From: Isoetes taiwanensis
Taxonomy: Eukaryota > Streptophyta > Lycopodiopsida > Isoetales > Isoetaceae
Assembly: GCA_021234155.1 (NCBI GenBank)
Contig: JAJEKV010000023.1
Location: forward strand, 2,410,557-2,474,556
Reading direction: 5' to 3'
Length of the DNA: 64,000 nucleotides
Shown here: piece by piece, positions 10,300 to 21,156 of the stretch
Position numbering within the stretch: the first letter of the stretch is position 1
How the letters are laid out: every line of letters starts with the position of its first letter
The notes under the pieces: model-generated
What the model saw: the letters and a program-made list of their open reading frames with translations, nothing else
What the model was told of the DNA's origin: nothing
Database searches by the model: none
Translations under genes and position numbers: made by a program

Positions 10300-11742
10300 T
10301 TGCTCTTATCCTGCTTTTACCCCTTTTTCTTTTCTCTTTTCTCTTTTCCTCATTTTCCTTACACACTTCCTTTTTTTTTTTTTTTTTTCGTTTTCCTTAT
10401 ACGTTTCATTTTCTTCTCTTGTTTTTTCACACCCTTTTTCACTTTCTTTTTTCGTGATGAACTTTTCACACCCTTCCTTTTTCCCGTTTCCTTCTTCCCC
10501 TTTTTCAGTACCGTTTTTCCCAAGATCTTTTGCACCCTTTCCCCTCCCCTTTTCGTTTTCCTTTCCCTTTCCCTTTTCTCATGCCCTTTTTCCCTTCTCT
10601 TTTTCCCGTCCTTTTTTAGTTCCCCTTTTTCCCTTCCCTTCTCCTCATCCTTCTCTTGTTCCTCCTTTTTTCCTTCTCTTTTCCTCCGTTCTCCACCTTT
10701 TCTCTCTTGCCCTTTTTGGTGCATTTTTCCCTTCCCTTTTTCCCTGACTTTTTCTTCTCTCTTTCACTATTTTTTTTTCCCATGTCAATTTGCCCTTCCC
10801 TTTTCCCCTTTCCTCACCCTTTTCCACTTCCCCTTTTTCACATGCCCTTTTTTCCTTCCCATTTGCCATCCTTCTTTTCGCTTCCTATTTTACCTTTCTT
10901 CACCCTTTTCGTCTTCCCCTTTTTTCGTTGTCCTTTCCCTCTCCTCCCCTCTCCTTTTCTCTTTCCTTTCCTTTTCCTTTTCCCATGCCCTTTTTCTCTT
11001 TTCTTCTCCTCGTCCTTTTCTTGTTCCCTTTTTTCCCTTCCCTTCTCCCTGTCCTTTTCCTGTTCCCTTTTTCCCTTTTCCTTTTCCTCCTCTCTCCACC
11101 CTTTCTCTCTTTCCCTTTCCCTGTGCCTTTTCCCTTTTCTTCCACTGAATTTTTCTTTTCCCTTTCCCTTCCCCTTCCCTTTTCCACCGACTTTTTCTTT
11201 TCCCTTTCCTTTTCCCTTTCCCTTTTCCCATGCTAGTCTTCCCTTCCATTTTCCCTTTTTTCCTATACCCTTTTTTCCTTCCATTTTCCCATGCTTTTTT
11301 TTTGCTTCTTTTTTTTCCTTTTCTTCACCCTTTTTGTCTTCCTTTTTTCTATGCATTTCCCCCTTCCTTTTTCCCCTTCCCCTTTTTCTCGTGTCCTTTT
11401 TCCTAAATTTCCTTTCTCGTCCCTTTTTCCTTTTCCTTTCCCCATGTGCTTTTTCGTTTGTCTTCTCTCCACCCTTTTCCTGTTCTATTTTTTCCCTTCC
11501 TTTTCCTTCTTCCCCTTTCGTTGTGCCCTTTTTCCCTTCCCTTTTCCCCTCCCTTTTCGTTTCTCTTTTCCTTTCCTTTCTTCTATGCCCTTTTCCCTTC
11601 CATTTTCCCTTTTTTCACCTTTCTCTCATTCTCTTTTTCCCATGCTATTTTTCCCGTCCCTTTTCCCTTCTCTTTTTCCCCTTTTCCCATTGCCTTTTGC
11701 CCTTCGCATTCCCCCTTTTCTTTTTCCCCTTTCCTCTTAAGA
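10300..11742 (+). repeat. Long polypyrimidine (C/T) tract, CCCTTTTTCCCTTCC-like minisatellite
   Basis: About 1.44 kb in which the plus strand is almost only C and T. It is built from variable reiterations of CCCTTCCCTTTTCCC and CCTTTTTCCC, with occasional CATGCCC, CACCC and GTTCC insertions at loosely regular spacing. It begins gradually near 10,300 and stops sharply at 11,742 (CTCTTAAGAAG). It yields long overlapping ORFs on both strands (Phe/Pro/Ser/Leu-rich on plus, Lys/Gly/Glu/Arg-rich on minus). These are compositional artefacts. It lies about 200 bp beyond the apparent 3' end of the minus-strand LINE relic. Confidence 0.97.
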
Positions 11743-11948
11743 AGTTAAAGCATGACCACTCACGGTGGTGGGAAATTATGCAACAAATCTCAGCCTTTGG
11801 ATGCAATCAAATGATCTTAGCCATTCAAATTAGGGCTTGATGCAACACGCTATAACATTATAATATAAGATGCTCTCTAAGGGCCAAGAGAGGGCATGGA
11901 GCACAATATCAAATCAATAACAAATTCAGCAATAGTGATCGATGAGTA

Positions 11949-14300
11949 TTATCTAACTTGCGGATATAGTCCTAATTCTATAGGAGCCATATCTAATAAT
12001 GAATAGTAATCTGTATGATGTATATCAAACTTCTCTCTGATGTGTGTATATCCTGGGCATTGTATGAACGTATGATGCTCGTCTTCCACATTGCCAGAGT
12101 CACAAATTTTGCACAGCCTTGCTTCCCTAGGTGTTTTTGACCATCTGCCAACCTTTATTCTCGGCACAATGCGGTACCACGGTATTTGGCTATGACACCG
12201 CTTCTGAGAACTTAGGGATATCAGAATTCAAATAGTTCTGGCTTTTATACTCTTCCATGTGATTGATATTTGCCATGTCTTTAAACATCCGGCTCCACGG
12301 ATCTCAGCATAAATGGTCAATCAACTGCACATTTCTCAAGCAATATCCTTGCATCTGATTTGTTGGCTGGCCAATTAGCATCTGTTATGCCCCATTTTCT
12401 CGCCCATGCATGGAGATTTTTCAGCCACCCCTGATCCGAACTAACCATAGCCTGGTAGGACGGGCAATCGGAACCTTGCTCCTTGAGCATTAAGAAAAAT
12501 TGATAGGCGAAAAGAGCTTCGATCTCTAAAGGAAACATACCGGACTCATAAGTATAATGGCATATGGGATTTGAGCTCGACTCCAAGCTCCTCCGCAGGA
12601 ACATCTTTTGTACTGCTTCAATCTGATTCCATAATCTGGCAGGAATTTCTGGTCCCCAAACGGGCAAATATCGTTTGAACCAATGTTTTGAACAGGACTT
12701 TCTTAAGTCCCCAACTTGTCAGTGAGGCTGTGCTGCATTTTGTAAGCATGTTGTACAATGCTGTCTCCCCTCCTGTGACTCGGCGTTTAATGCATTCCTT
12801 CCGGTTTGTAGTTAGAAGATATGTCTACTCCAAGGTATTTGTAGTAGTCGATTGTCTCAATATATGTCCCTGATAGGCAAAATTTGGCCTTTCCCTGTTG
12901 CCAAAGACCATGATCTTTGTTTTTGCTACATTTACCATCATTTTCTTTTCATCACAAAAGTTTTCTAGGCTGCACAAGTGATCTTGCAAGATCTGTTTCT
13001 TGTTGGCTACTAGTACCACATCATTGGCATACAGCAATAACTGGATTATGTGCGCTCCTAACTTGGTGCCTGCTAGAGATCGAGCTTTTATCCGGTCTTC
13101 GGTTCATCTATGAAAATCCCAAAGCGAGTTGGAGACAATGACGGCCTTGGCGTACTCAATAGTGCCTCGACCATTGTATCTACTTCCCATGCAACGTTTA
13201 TGAGTACCTCTGATACAACTTAGAAAACAGCCGCTTTCTCGATCTCTTGTAGAACTCTTATTAGTGTCATCCTCTCGCTCAATTCCATCCGGGGATCAGT
13301 ATGAATGCTTTAGTAAAGTCCACGAAAGCAACATCTGAGGCGACGATGGGAGACTTTGCCTTCTCTATCATGGCTTGAATGGCGAGTATGTGGTCTAGAG
13401 TGCTGTGCTTTAGCCTGAAACTAGTGGAATAAAGAGCGCTTGCCTGGATCCTCAGCCCATGAGCTTAGCTTGATTTCCAGCGAGGCTACCCAAGATTTTA
13501 GCAAATGTCTTTGCCAATTAAAATGGTCCCAATAATTGGATGCTAACTTTTTGTCTCCTGCCTTATGTATCCGATGAACCAGATTAATCTTCCAATCATC
13601 TGGCATTCCTTGCATGATGCTCTTGTTCAACAGATCTGTAAGAACTGATAGTGTTTGTTCACCACCCTATTTAAGCAATTCTACACATAGCCCATTTACA
13701 TCTTTAGCTTTATTATTTGCCATCCCTGAAATAGCCTCATCTACATGCTTCTCTAGAGCAAATTTGCTCTAGAATCTACAATTGGCATGCTATCGAGTCG
13801 TCCTTTTCATTAATATCCTTAACCAAATTCAGCAAGGCATCTATTTCGAGGTTGGCATACTCGATTTATCTCTCAAAGCGTTCCAAAAAAGCTTTTGTGG
13901 CTCCTTCTTGAATTGTTCATTAAAGCTTGCCCCTATTGCTTTGCTTGTAATAGGTTAAACTTCTTTTCTTCTTAAGAGATGCTTATACCATTTGGATTTA
14001 CAGATTCTTCCCTTATCCAACATGTTTCTTGCAGCTTGGCATTCCTCGTCCCACCAAGAATTGCACGGTTTGCTGCGCAAGTGTTTCTTGGAAAATCCAA
14101 ACACCTTTCCAGTGATTAGTAGCAAAGACTCAGAATTGTTTTGCATCTTCCACAAGATGGCCTGACTAGGACGTTTGTGCCAGTAATGCCTCCACAAGTC
14201 CCCTATATTGAGCACTGTATGTGAAGTTTATTTTCAGCCTTGGGTGGAAGCTTGGCTGCTGCATATGGATATGGGAGCTTGGGAATCGAACTCAAGTATT
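11949..14300 (-). pseudogene. LINE (non-LTR retrotransposon) ORF2 relic 2: endonuclease end, RT, C-terminal zinc knuckle
   Basis: Minus-strand blocks appear in the right order for a plant LINE ORF2. Near 14,270 there is FDSQAPIS, a degenerate version of the SDHxPI end of the AP endonuclease. Near 14,020 there is SWWDEECQAARNMLDKG. At 13,560-13,620 there is NLVHRIHKAGDKKLASNY, the RT entry motif. At 13,280-13,430 there is HSTLDHILAIQAMIEKAK and then VAFVDFTKAF. At about 13,030 there is LLLYANDVVLVA, the YADD box altered to YAND. At 12,317-12,667 there is VWGPEIPARLWNQIEAVQ. At 11,949-12,167 there is ARLCKICDSGNVEDEHH with TFIQCP, a CCHC-type C-terminal zinc knuckle. Frames change repeatedly, and the active-site change shows it is dead. 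The endonuclease upstream of 14.3 kb is not recognisable. Confidence 0.85.
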
Positions 14301-17300
14301 ACCAGCGAGCCTGAAAATGGAAATCATACTTGGCGTCCTTGCTTGACGCTCCAGAGATCCATCTCCCCACTTGCAAATGCACACAACAATTCCACGAGAT
14401 GTACATCACATCTCCATTACCATCTTGAACAACATTTTTTTCGGGTCATTAATGTCATATTTTGAAACATCACAAAACAGATCATGGCATACAACACTCC
14501 ACATGTTAAAAAAAAAAAAATACTAAAAATAATATGAATAACAACAAAAGCAACCGTTCACATTCCTTCAACAGTGGTTCAAGTGGCCATTCATCTCTGT
14601 GTGCCAGAGCATGTCATACATCCTCATGTTTTTGTGCATGAATGCTCTTGCCTTGCTAAGAGCGGCATGGATAACAATAGTCCTGGCTCACAGAAGCCCT
14701 TCCACCCACATCCATGTACATGAGCCTCAGATCTAGGCAGCAACTCATATTGCCCATAACATCATATAATTAGTCTAAAAAAGCAGACAATCTCCTATAT
14801 AGACCATTCACACTCAACATTTCCTCAATTTTGCTGGTACAAGCATGAGCCTCGGGATTACATGAACATGTAAATCTACATTCTGATTAAGCGGGCTTGA
14901 AGGATAATGAGGGTTGAGATAAGGCACTGCAAAACCAGGCAGTAATCTTTCTCCAATAGAACTTCTTTCCTGACGAAACCCATCTACAAGGACAACCTAT
15001 TAACATACTACTATATGAAGCCAAATTGCTGCACTCTTCTTACCAGCTAAAGGAACCTATCATGGAATAAAATAACGGCTAAGGTTAGCCAAATGGCTAT
15101 TTTGTAGCAGTTTTGTCAAGAAAAATGGCTAAAGTAAATGGAAAAAATGCCCCAAAAAAAGAAAATTTTAGCCCAATCTTTTTGCGCCCAAGTGAGCCTT
15201 TAGGTTGAATAGCCAAACCTTTACCTCCAGACATATCCACCAAGACATCGATTAGCTAAACCTAAGATAGAGTGGGCTTGAAAAAATGGATAGATTAGCC
15301 CGAAATTCAACACCAATGTATATACTGACTTTAAGAAATTTCAAATAGGGTTTATATTTTTCTCTTTTTTTTCCACTTTCTTTCTTGTTCCAAGTACAAA
15401 GTTGAAGCATTAGAGGAAAAAGAACAATGTAGTCCCTTTTTTTAGGTTTTTGAACATGTTCATGTATGTTTGTGTCTTGATTTATGTATTTACAATAAAA
15501 TCAATGTCTTTGCCAAAATGCTTGGATTTTTTTAAATTACTACAGCGTGATGGCTAATATTTGCCTTTCCATTTTGTGAAAGTTTAGCCAAAAGCAAGAA
15601 ATTGTGATGGAGAAAAACCATTTAGCTTAGCCAAGTGTTAGAAACTTCTAGCCCCAATTTGAAGGTAGTTTAGCTAAACCTATTTTGGCTACACTAAAAT
15701 ATAGGAGTAGTGATTTATTCCATGGAACCTATATCTCCAGCTAGAACCACAACAAAGCATGGAAAACATAGGCTTAGGCGGACCTCTAGCACAAAACAAA
15801 CACAAAAAACTCATCGACACTAGACAAAATGGATAAGGACTTATCAGAATAGCAATTCCATAAATCCTGGGCTGGATGCCATGATCTGTCCAAGCCTGTG
15901 CCTCCATTGCCAAGAAAAATGCCCGCAACCCATTCAAAGCGTAATCTGAGCGCACAAGTTTGCCCTAGTTTTCGGCTAAATAGTCAATGGTTTCTTGAAC
16001 CATATATAGAAACTTCCTTCCTCGTAGGGTTTGCAAAACGGACGCTTTTATCCTTGAGGCTAGGATTGTTGCGGGCAAGGTTCTTCGTCAAACATCTAAG
16101 ATTTTAAGAATTGAACTAGTTTTTTTAATGCGACATAGGCCAAAATATGTAGCACAATAACGGGGGGTTCGTGGGGATTTGATATGGATGTGAAAATTAC
16201 AATTCCTAAAACCATAGACCATATATCACTAAAACAATTGAATGGATTGCTATAAAAAAAAAACACTTTCGATTCAAGATAGAAAATAATCATATTAGCT
16301 TCTTTTGGGTATATTGGTTAAAGTAGTTTTATTAGGACATTGAGTTATTTTGGTAGAGGTTCGAGCCCTATATTTTATATTCTAAAACCTTAGGCAAAGC
16401 CCGTATAGAGGTTCGATATTCTCTCAAAACCTTAAGCGAAACTCCTATATAATATTTCAAAATCATAGGCGCACCATAGACAAATCGGACAAATCCATTT
16501 TAGACTACGGCTCAAGACCGTCCCGTCCTTGTGCTTCCCAAGCTTTGGGTACTTCCTTCAACTCTGTTTCCACGACAACGGCCACTTCCTTCATGTTTTC
16601 TTCAATCTGTTTCCTATAGCGCATAATCTTTGGAATCGTCCTTTTTCTTTTTTGCCTTCTTTAGATTAAAAATTCCTCTGCCACCTTCTCTAATTCACGC
16701 TCCTTTGTTCCAGCTTCCCATTGGATGGCCGTAAATCTACTCGAGGATGTCGTTAACCTGGACACATGTCCGGGTTAACCAATGCTGCTCAGTTTCAAGC
16801 TCAAAAGACAATGGTTTCTCGCATGTTTTTCACTGATCTTGCTTGATCCATGCTCAAATTATCTACTCTCTTGATAGAATGAGGTTTTTAGGGGTTGGCA
16901 AAACGATTTCAATGGTGTTTGCACCGGATTAAATCGTTCAAGAAGGTGATTGCAAGCTCTATTCAAAATCAGCATGCCAAAACACAGTTCCATGCTCAGT
17001 TCACCGCGTGGTTATCCCGGCCAAAAACCAGTGGTTAGCTCGGACAAAATTGTGGTAAGCTCAGACATATCAGTGGTTAACCCGGAGTAGATATGCGGCG
17101 TTCCCTTCCCATTCATTCAACTTCTTCTCAGCATTAACATGCCAAAGTCCACGATCACTCATATCCTGACAGGCACCAAAATTACTTGTTTTCTTCTGTC
17201 CTGCCTTCATTGCAGCACCTCTGAGCAATGACCCAAAACCACCCTTTCCTAAAGGGCATGAGCCTGATAGCTCTCTAAAATTAAGGATCCGTGAATCGCC

Positions 17301-18170
17301 CACTTCTCAAGTACCTGTGATAAGCCTAATAAAATGCAATGGCATCTTTACTAGGGCAGCAAGACGATGCTTGATTTTCTGACCTGTGACTATAGAAGCA
17401 GCAGGAAATTGAACGCAATGGGTGATTCTAGTGAGGCATCGGATCGGGACTTGAGCTCTGTTGCCCAGATTCAACCCTATTTTCTTGATAAATACGACTC
17501 AAATTATGCATCATATGGCTAAGGATGAAAAGTACAAGAATCAGACTGAAGAGTCAGTTTTGCCAAAAGAAGGAAACAATTGTTGGAGAAACAAGGGGAA
17601 GGAGACAAGAGCAAGAGAAGGGGCAGGCAGCAGAAATAACTAATTTTCTAAGTTGTACATTTTTATAGTTGAAGACCTAATGGTTCAAGGTAAGTCCATG
17701 TCAATTTTTTGGACACGTGGATAGGCTAGACTTCAAGATAACGTGACACCTATGGTTGGGCTGTTTCGCTGGTTGCATTGATTGAAGCATTCTTATTAGG
17801 ATATTCTAAAACCTTAGATGAACCTGTATAAAGATGAGTCCCCATATTTCATATTCCAAAAACCTTAGGCGAACTTGTATTTCATATTCCAAAATCATAG
17901 GTACTCCTAATCATAAATCACCATAACAAAAACGAGAGGCATCCAGAGGCCCTAACATATGAACTGGGCCATAAGATGAAGGGATCCAATAATTGAGGTT
18001 GTCTCGAGCGCACTTTCTTTAGAATATGACATCTATGGCTCGCATATAACTGCATGAAAAGAAATGGCCCAAACACGTGCCCAACATTGCCATATACATA
18101 TGTTTCTGATTGAGGTTGAAATATTAATGCACTCAAATGTGTTGTTCAAACATTGTGTTATATGTGGATA
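14301..18170. other. Unassigned intergenic sequence
   Basis: AT-rich with no gene I can defend. It contains a 12-13 bp poly-A run near 14,510 and a tRNA-promoter-like segment at 16,300-16,375. Two related stretches (TTCTAAAACCTTAGGC-like) lie near 16,380-16,470 and 17,805-17,905. A 34-codon ORF at 17,418-17,522 (starts MGDSSEASDRDLSS) looks codon-like but has no recognised homology. Confidence 0.45.
16300..16375 (+). other. tRNA-promoter-like segment, possible SINE head
   Basis: TTGGTTAAAGTAG resembles a pol III A box. About 45 bp downstream GAGGTTCGAGCCCT matches the B-box consensus well. The fold expected of a real tRNA is not obvious, so a tRNA-derived SINE head is more likely than a functional tRNA gene. 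The downstream TTCTAAAACCTTAGGC sequence recurs near 17.8 kb, which would fit a SINE body. Confidence 0.3.
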
Positions 18171-18179
18171 ATAGGTGGG

Positions 18180-18420
18180 GAATTTAGAATTGAATTGAAT
18201 TGATTGGTCTTTTATCGTCCACTGAGACCAATAAGTCTATGGAACCCAATCAAAAAGTGCATCAAATGTATTCTTTGTCGAGGGATTAAACAACCCCCAC
18301 CAAGGATTTTTTTAGGGAAAACGTTGGTTATAATTGATCATGCTAAGAAACTATACAATGCACTCATATCAAAGGAGTCAACTCTAGTATCTTATGCATT
18401 CCTTACTTTCTCACCATGTT
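18180..18420 (+). repeat. Diverged dispersed repeat (copy 1 of a pair)
   Basis: GAATTGAATTGA...GACCAATAAG...ATGGAACCCAATCAAAAAG...GGGAAAACG resembles 20,056-20,220 in the same orientation. The copies are clearly related but heavily diverged. No ORF is conserved between them. Confidence 0.55.
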
Positions 18421-18854
18421 TGATTATATGTGCTCGTTGTGATGCAAGCGAGATTTGTCTATCTAGAGTTTGTTGACACAGTGTATAGCATGAACAGCAT
18501 GGAATTGGCAACTCGAGTTGCAAGCTCTTGTAATATATATACTTAAGTGTGTACTTGTGTTTGAAATATGGTACTTAAGTCTCGATATGGACAAGGATCA
18601 TCATATATCCCAAGAATGTCTTTGCCAATGTGGTATGCTATACTAGCTAACTAAGTATATGCCTATGTTTCATTGCTCGATTATTATCAATTTTGAACGT
18701 ACATAATTATGCACATCCTGTATTGAGATATTAGGGAATTGGCTAATACTGCCTAGCATAAATACAAACCTCCATGTATATCAAAAGTCGATATTGGACA
18801 TACCCTACCTATTGTCTTGCATTGTTTGCTTATTGCTGTGTGAGCCTCAATTAT

Positions 18855-18996
<142 letters not shown>

Positions 18997-18999
18997 GAA

Positions 19000-20055
19000 A
19001 GAACGTGATAAACATGAGAGATACTGACTACCCAGACCTGTCCTACACAAATGGCCATGAGTCCTCAACGTCTTAAAGCCCATTGGAAGGAGAAACACGC
19101 AGCTTGGTATTTTATATGGTATGTGCAAGAAGATGGATGTATAGAGGTGTAGAAAAATGAAGATCAGAAAAATGAAGATCACACTCGCTTGAAGTAGCAT
19201 CTCGATACATGCTTCCTTGGTAAGCTTTCGATGCCAGTGCTTTGAAAATGGTCAGCACACTACAAAAGCTAGAGTAACTCCACACTTACCGCTAGTCCAT
19301 ACGAGTATCCATTATCATACTTAGCCATGAAGAGATATAGAACAATTGCATCTGTTCGTACTATACCATTTTCAAAATTGAAATTGACAGACGGGCACGT
19401 TGAGGAGATTGAAAACAGGGTATTTCGATGTTGCCAAATGGGCTCCATTGAGGATGAATGTTACCTTCAGAATTGTCCAAGTTGTACGACTATCCGAAAC
19501 CGATATGTTGATCTAATTACCTTTCAATCAGCAATCATGTGTGCTCTTGCAAAGCATAATGATAATAACACTATCATCCTATGTCCAATAATTTACTTTC
19601 ACCTTCAGTAAGATATTGTACATATGTTGCTTCATGGTTCTCTATAGTAGAACTTTACTTGTGTCTGGTAGTGCCGACCATCCATTTGTAGTGTACATTT
19701 TATCTGTATTCTTTAAATGCGTTATACATCTAATATAGAACTATATAATAATATATGCCATATATGTTCCACTTGTGCACAAAGGAAGAGATGTACATTA
19801 TCAAAATATAGCATTCATTCAATATATTATGTAACATATGTAACAACTGTAGATTTAGAACACAAAGTATAGCATTGATCCAAAATATATTGTACCATGT
19901 ATACAACCAACGATAACTAGTTTTATGGTAGGTAGCTTGGAAACATGATTAAAACGAAATTGGTCAATTGTTCAACTCTACATTTAATATATGTTATTGC
20001 AAAACATACCATTTGTTTATACTTCATAAACTTCAGAGGATGAAGAAAGCTCATA
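19000..20055. other. Unassigned sequence
   Basis: No gene or named repeat recognised. A 94-codon ORF at 19,327-19,611 shows no motif I know. Confidence 0.45.
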
Positions 20056-20220
20056 AGAATTGAATTGAGTTGAATGAGTTTTTACCGTTCACAAAGACCA
20101 ATAGGCCCATGGGACCTAAACAAAAAGAGCATAGCAGACGTATTACTGTTTAAGATTAAAAAACCTTGTCCCAATCGATTTTGAGGGGAAAACCTTACAG
20201 TAATAAACATGTAGCTATAA
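20056..20220 (+). repeat. Diverged dispersed repeat (copy 2 of a pair)
   Basis: Matches 18,180-18,420 (GAATTGAATTGAG...GACCAATAGGCCCATGG...GGGAAAACC). The remaining stretch up to the copia element at 20,869 holds nothing recognisable. Confidence 0.55.
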
Positions 20221-20868
20221 GATTTAGACAGATTGAGTCCTTTCCTTACCAATGACTACTTTGGTACACCCCGACTTGAAATAGCGGAACATATCTTTTT
20301 ATCTTTTTATCAACTCCCAGGGGATTTACCTATACATGATACATATATGGCAGTTGCATTTCTAGGGTGGCCGAAACACCTTTTTCATATGTACAAAAAT
20401 GCCTTGCATACCCCTTATTTACCCTTAAATAAAACAGAATCGTAGATACCCCTTATTTTATGTACAAAATAGGCAATGGGAACTCCTTTGCATGCACTTT
20501 GATGGCTTATACCACTGAATCCCCATTGGATTAGCTCTATTTCTCCTTGATAATCTACCACCTAAAGCCCACAATTCTTAGTTTCACCCATGGTCTTCAT
20601 TCTCTTGATTGTTTTGGTTACTTGAAGTCATTCATTCTAAGTTATTGAGTAGCACTTGCTTGACAATGTATCTTCTAAACTGAGTTGGTTGTAATCTATA
20701 ATAAGTAAACATTGAATACCAATATATTCTCTTAATCTGGACATCAACCTTTTTGGGTTGCCCCTAGGGGAAAAAACCCTCGTTTATATGGGTGTGTGGA
20801 ATATTCAGGCATATGCTGACATATGCCTAGAATATTCTGGTGACTGCTAAAAACTGGCTTTTGCCAGT

Positions 20869-21040
20869 TGTTACGAGCCCTAAAGCTATGGCTACTAATC
20901 AGAACCTAATTATAGAGACTCCATAAGTTTAGGAAGAAGTTGGAGGGAACCGACTATTCTTCCTCTGTATATATTTTTAGCCCAATATCATGAACGCGGT
21001 TATTTGTGTTCTCTATTATCTGTTTGTGCGTTTTGTCTCA
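20869..21040 (+). repeat. 5' LTR of the copia element
   Basis: Starts TGTTACGAGCCC and ends TTTTGTCTCA. It matches 25,088-25,257 along its length apart from scattered indels. A TATA-like TGTATATATTT lies near 20,962-20,976 and could serve as the core promoter. Confidence 0.95.
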
Positions 21041-21053
21041 TGGTATCAGAGCC
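21041..21053 (+). promoter_or_regulatory. Primer binding site (initiator tRNA-Met type)
   Basis: TGGTATCAGAGCC directly abuts the 5' LTR. This is the standard copia PBS, complementary to the 3' end of initiator tRNA-Met. Confidence 0.93.
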
Positions 21054-21156
21054 AAGTTCATCAGATTAGAGATATAACCGGCGGCCATAGCCCAGGATAA
21101 AAAGCAACAGTGGTCAGACGTCAATCTAGCAGTAACAATCTAGCAGTAACCTAGCT

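Noticed and set aside
10259-11840. Many long overlapping ORFs (up to 394 codons) on both strands
   Set aside because: They are a by-product of the C/T-only composition, which lacks stop codons. The products are Phe/Pro/Ser/Leu or Lys/Gly/Glu/Arg repeats with no domain.
17070-17303. Minus-strand ORF containing GKGGFG, resembling a kinase glycine loop
   Set aside because: Only the short glycine-rich string matches. None of the later kinase motifs are present on either strand nearby.
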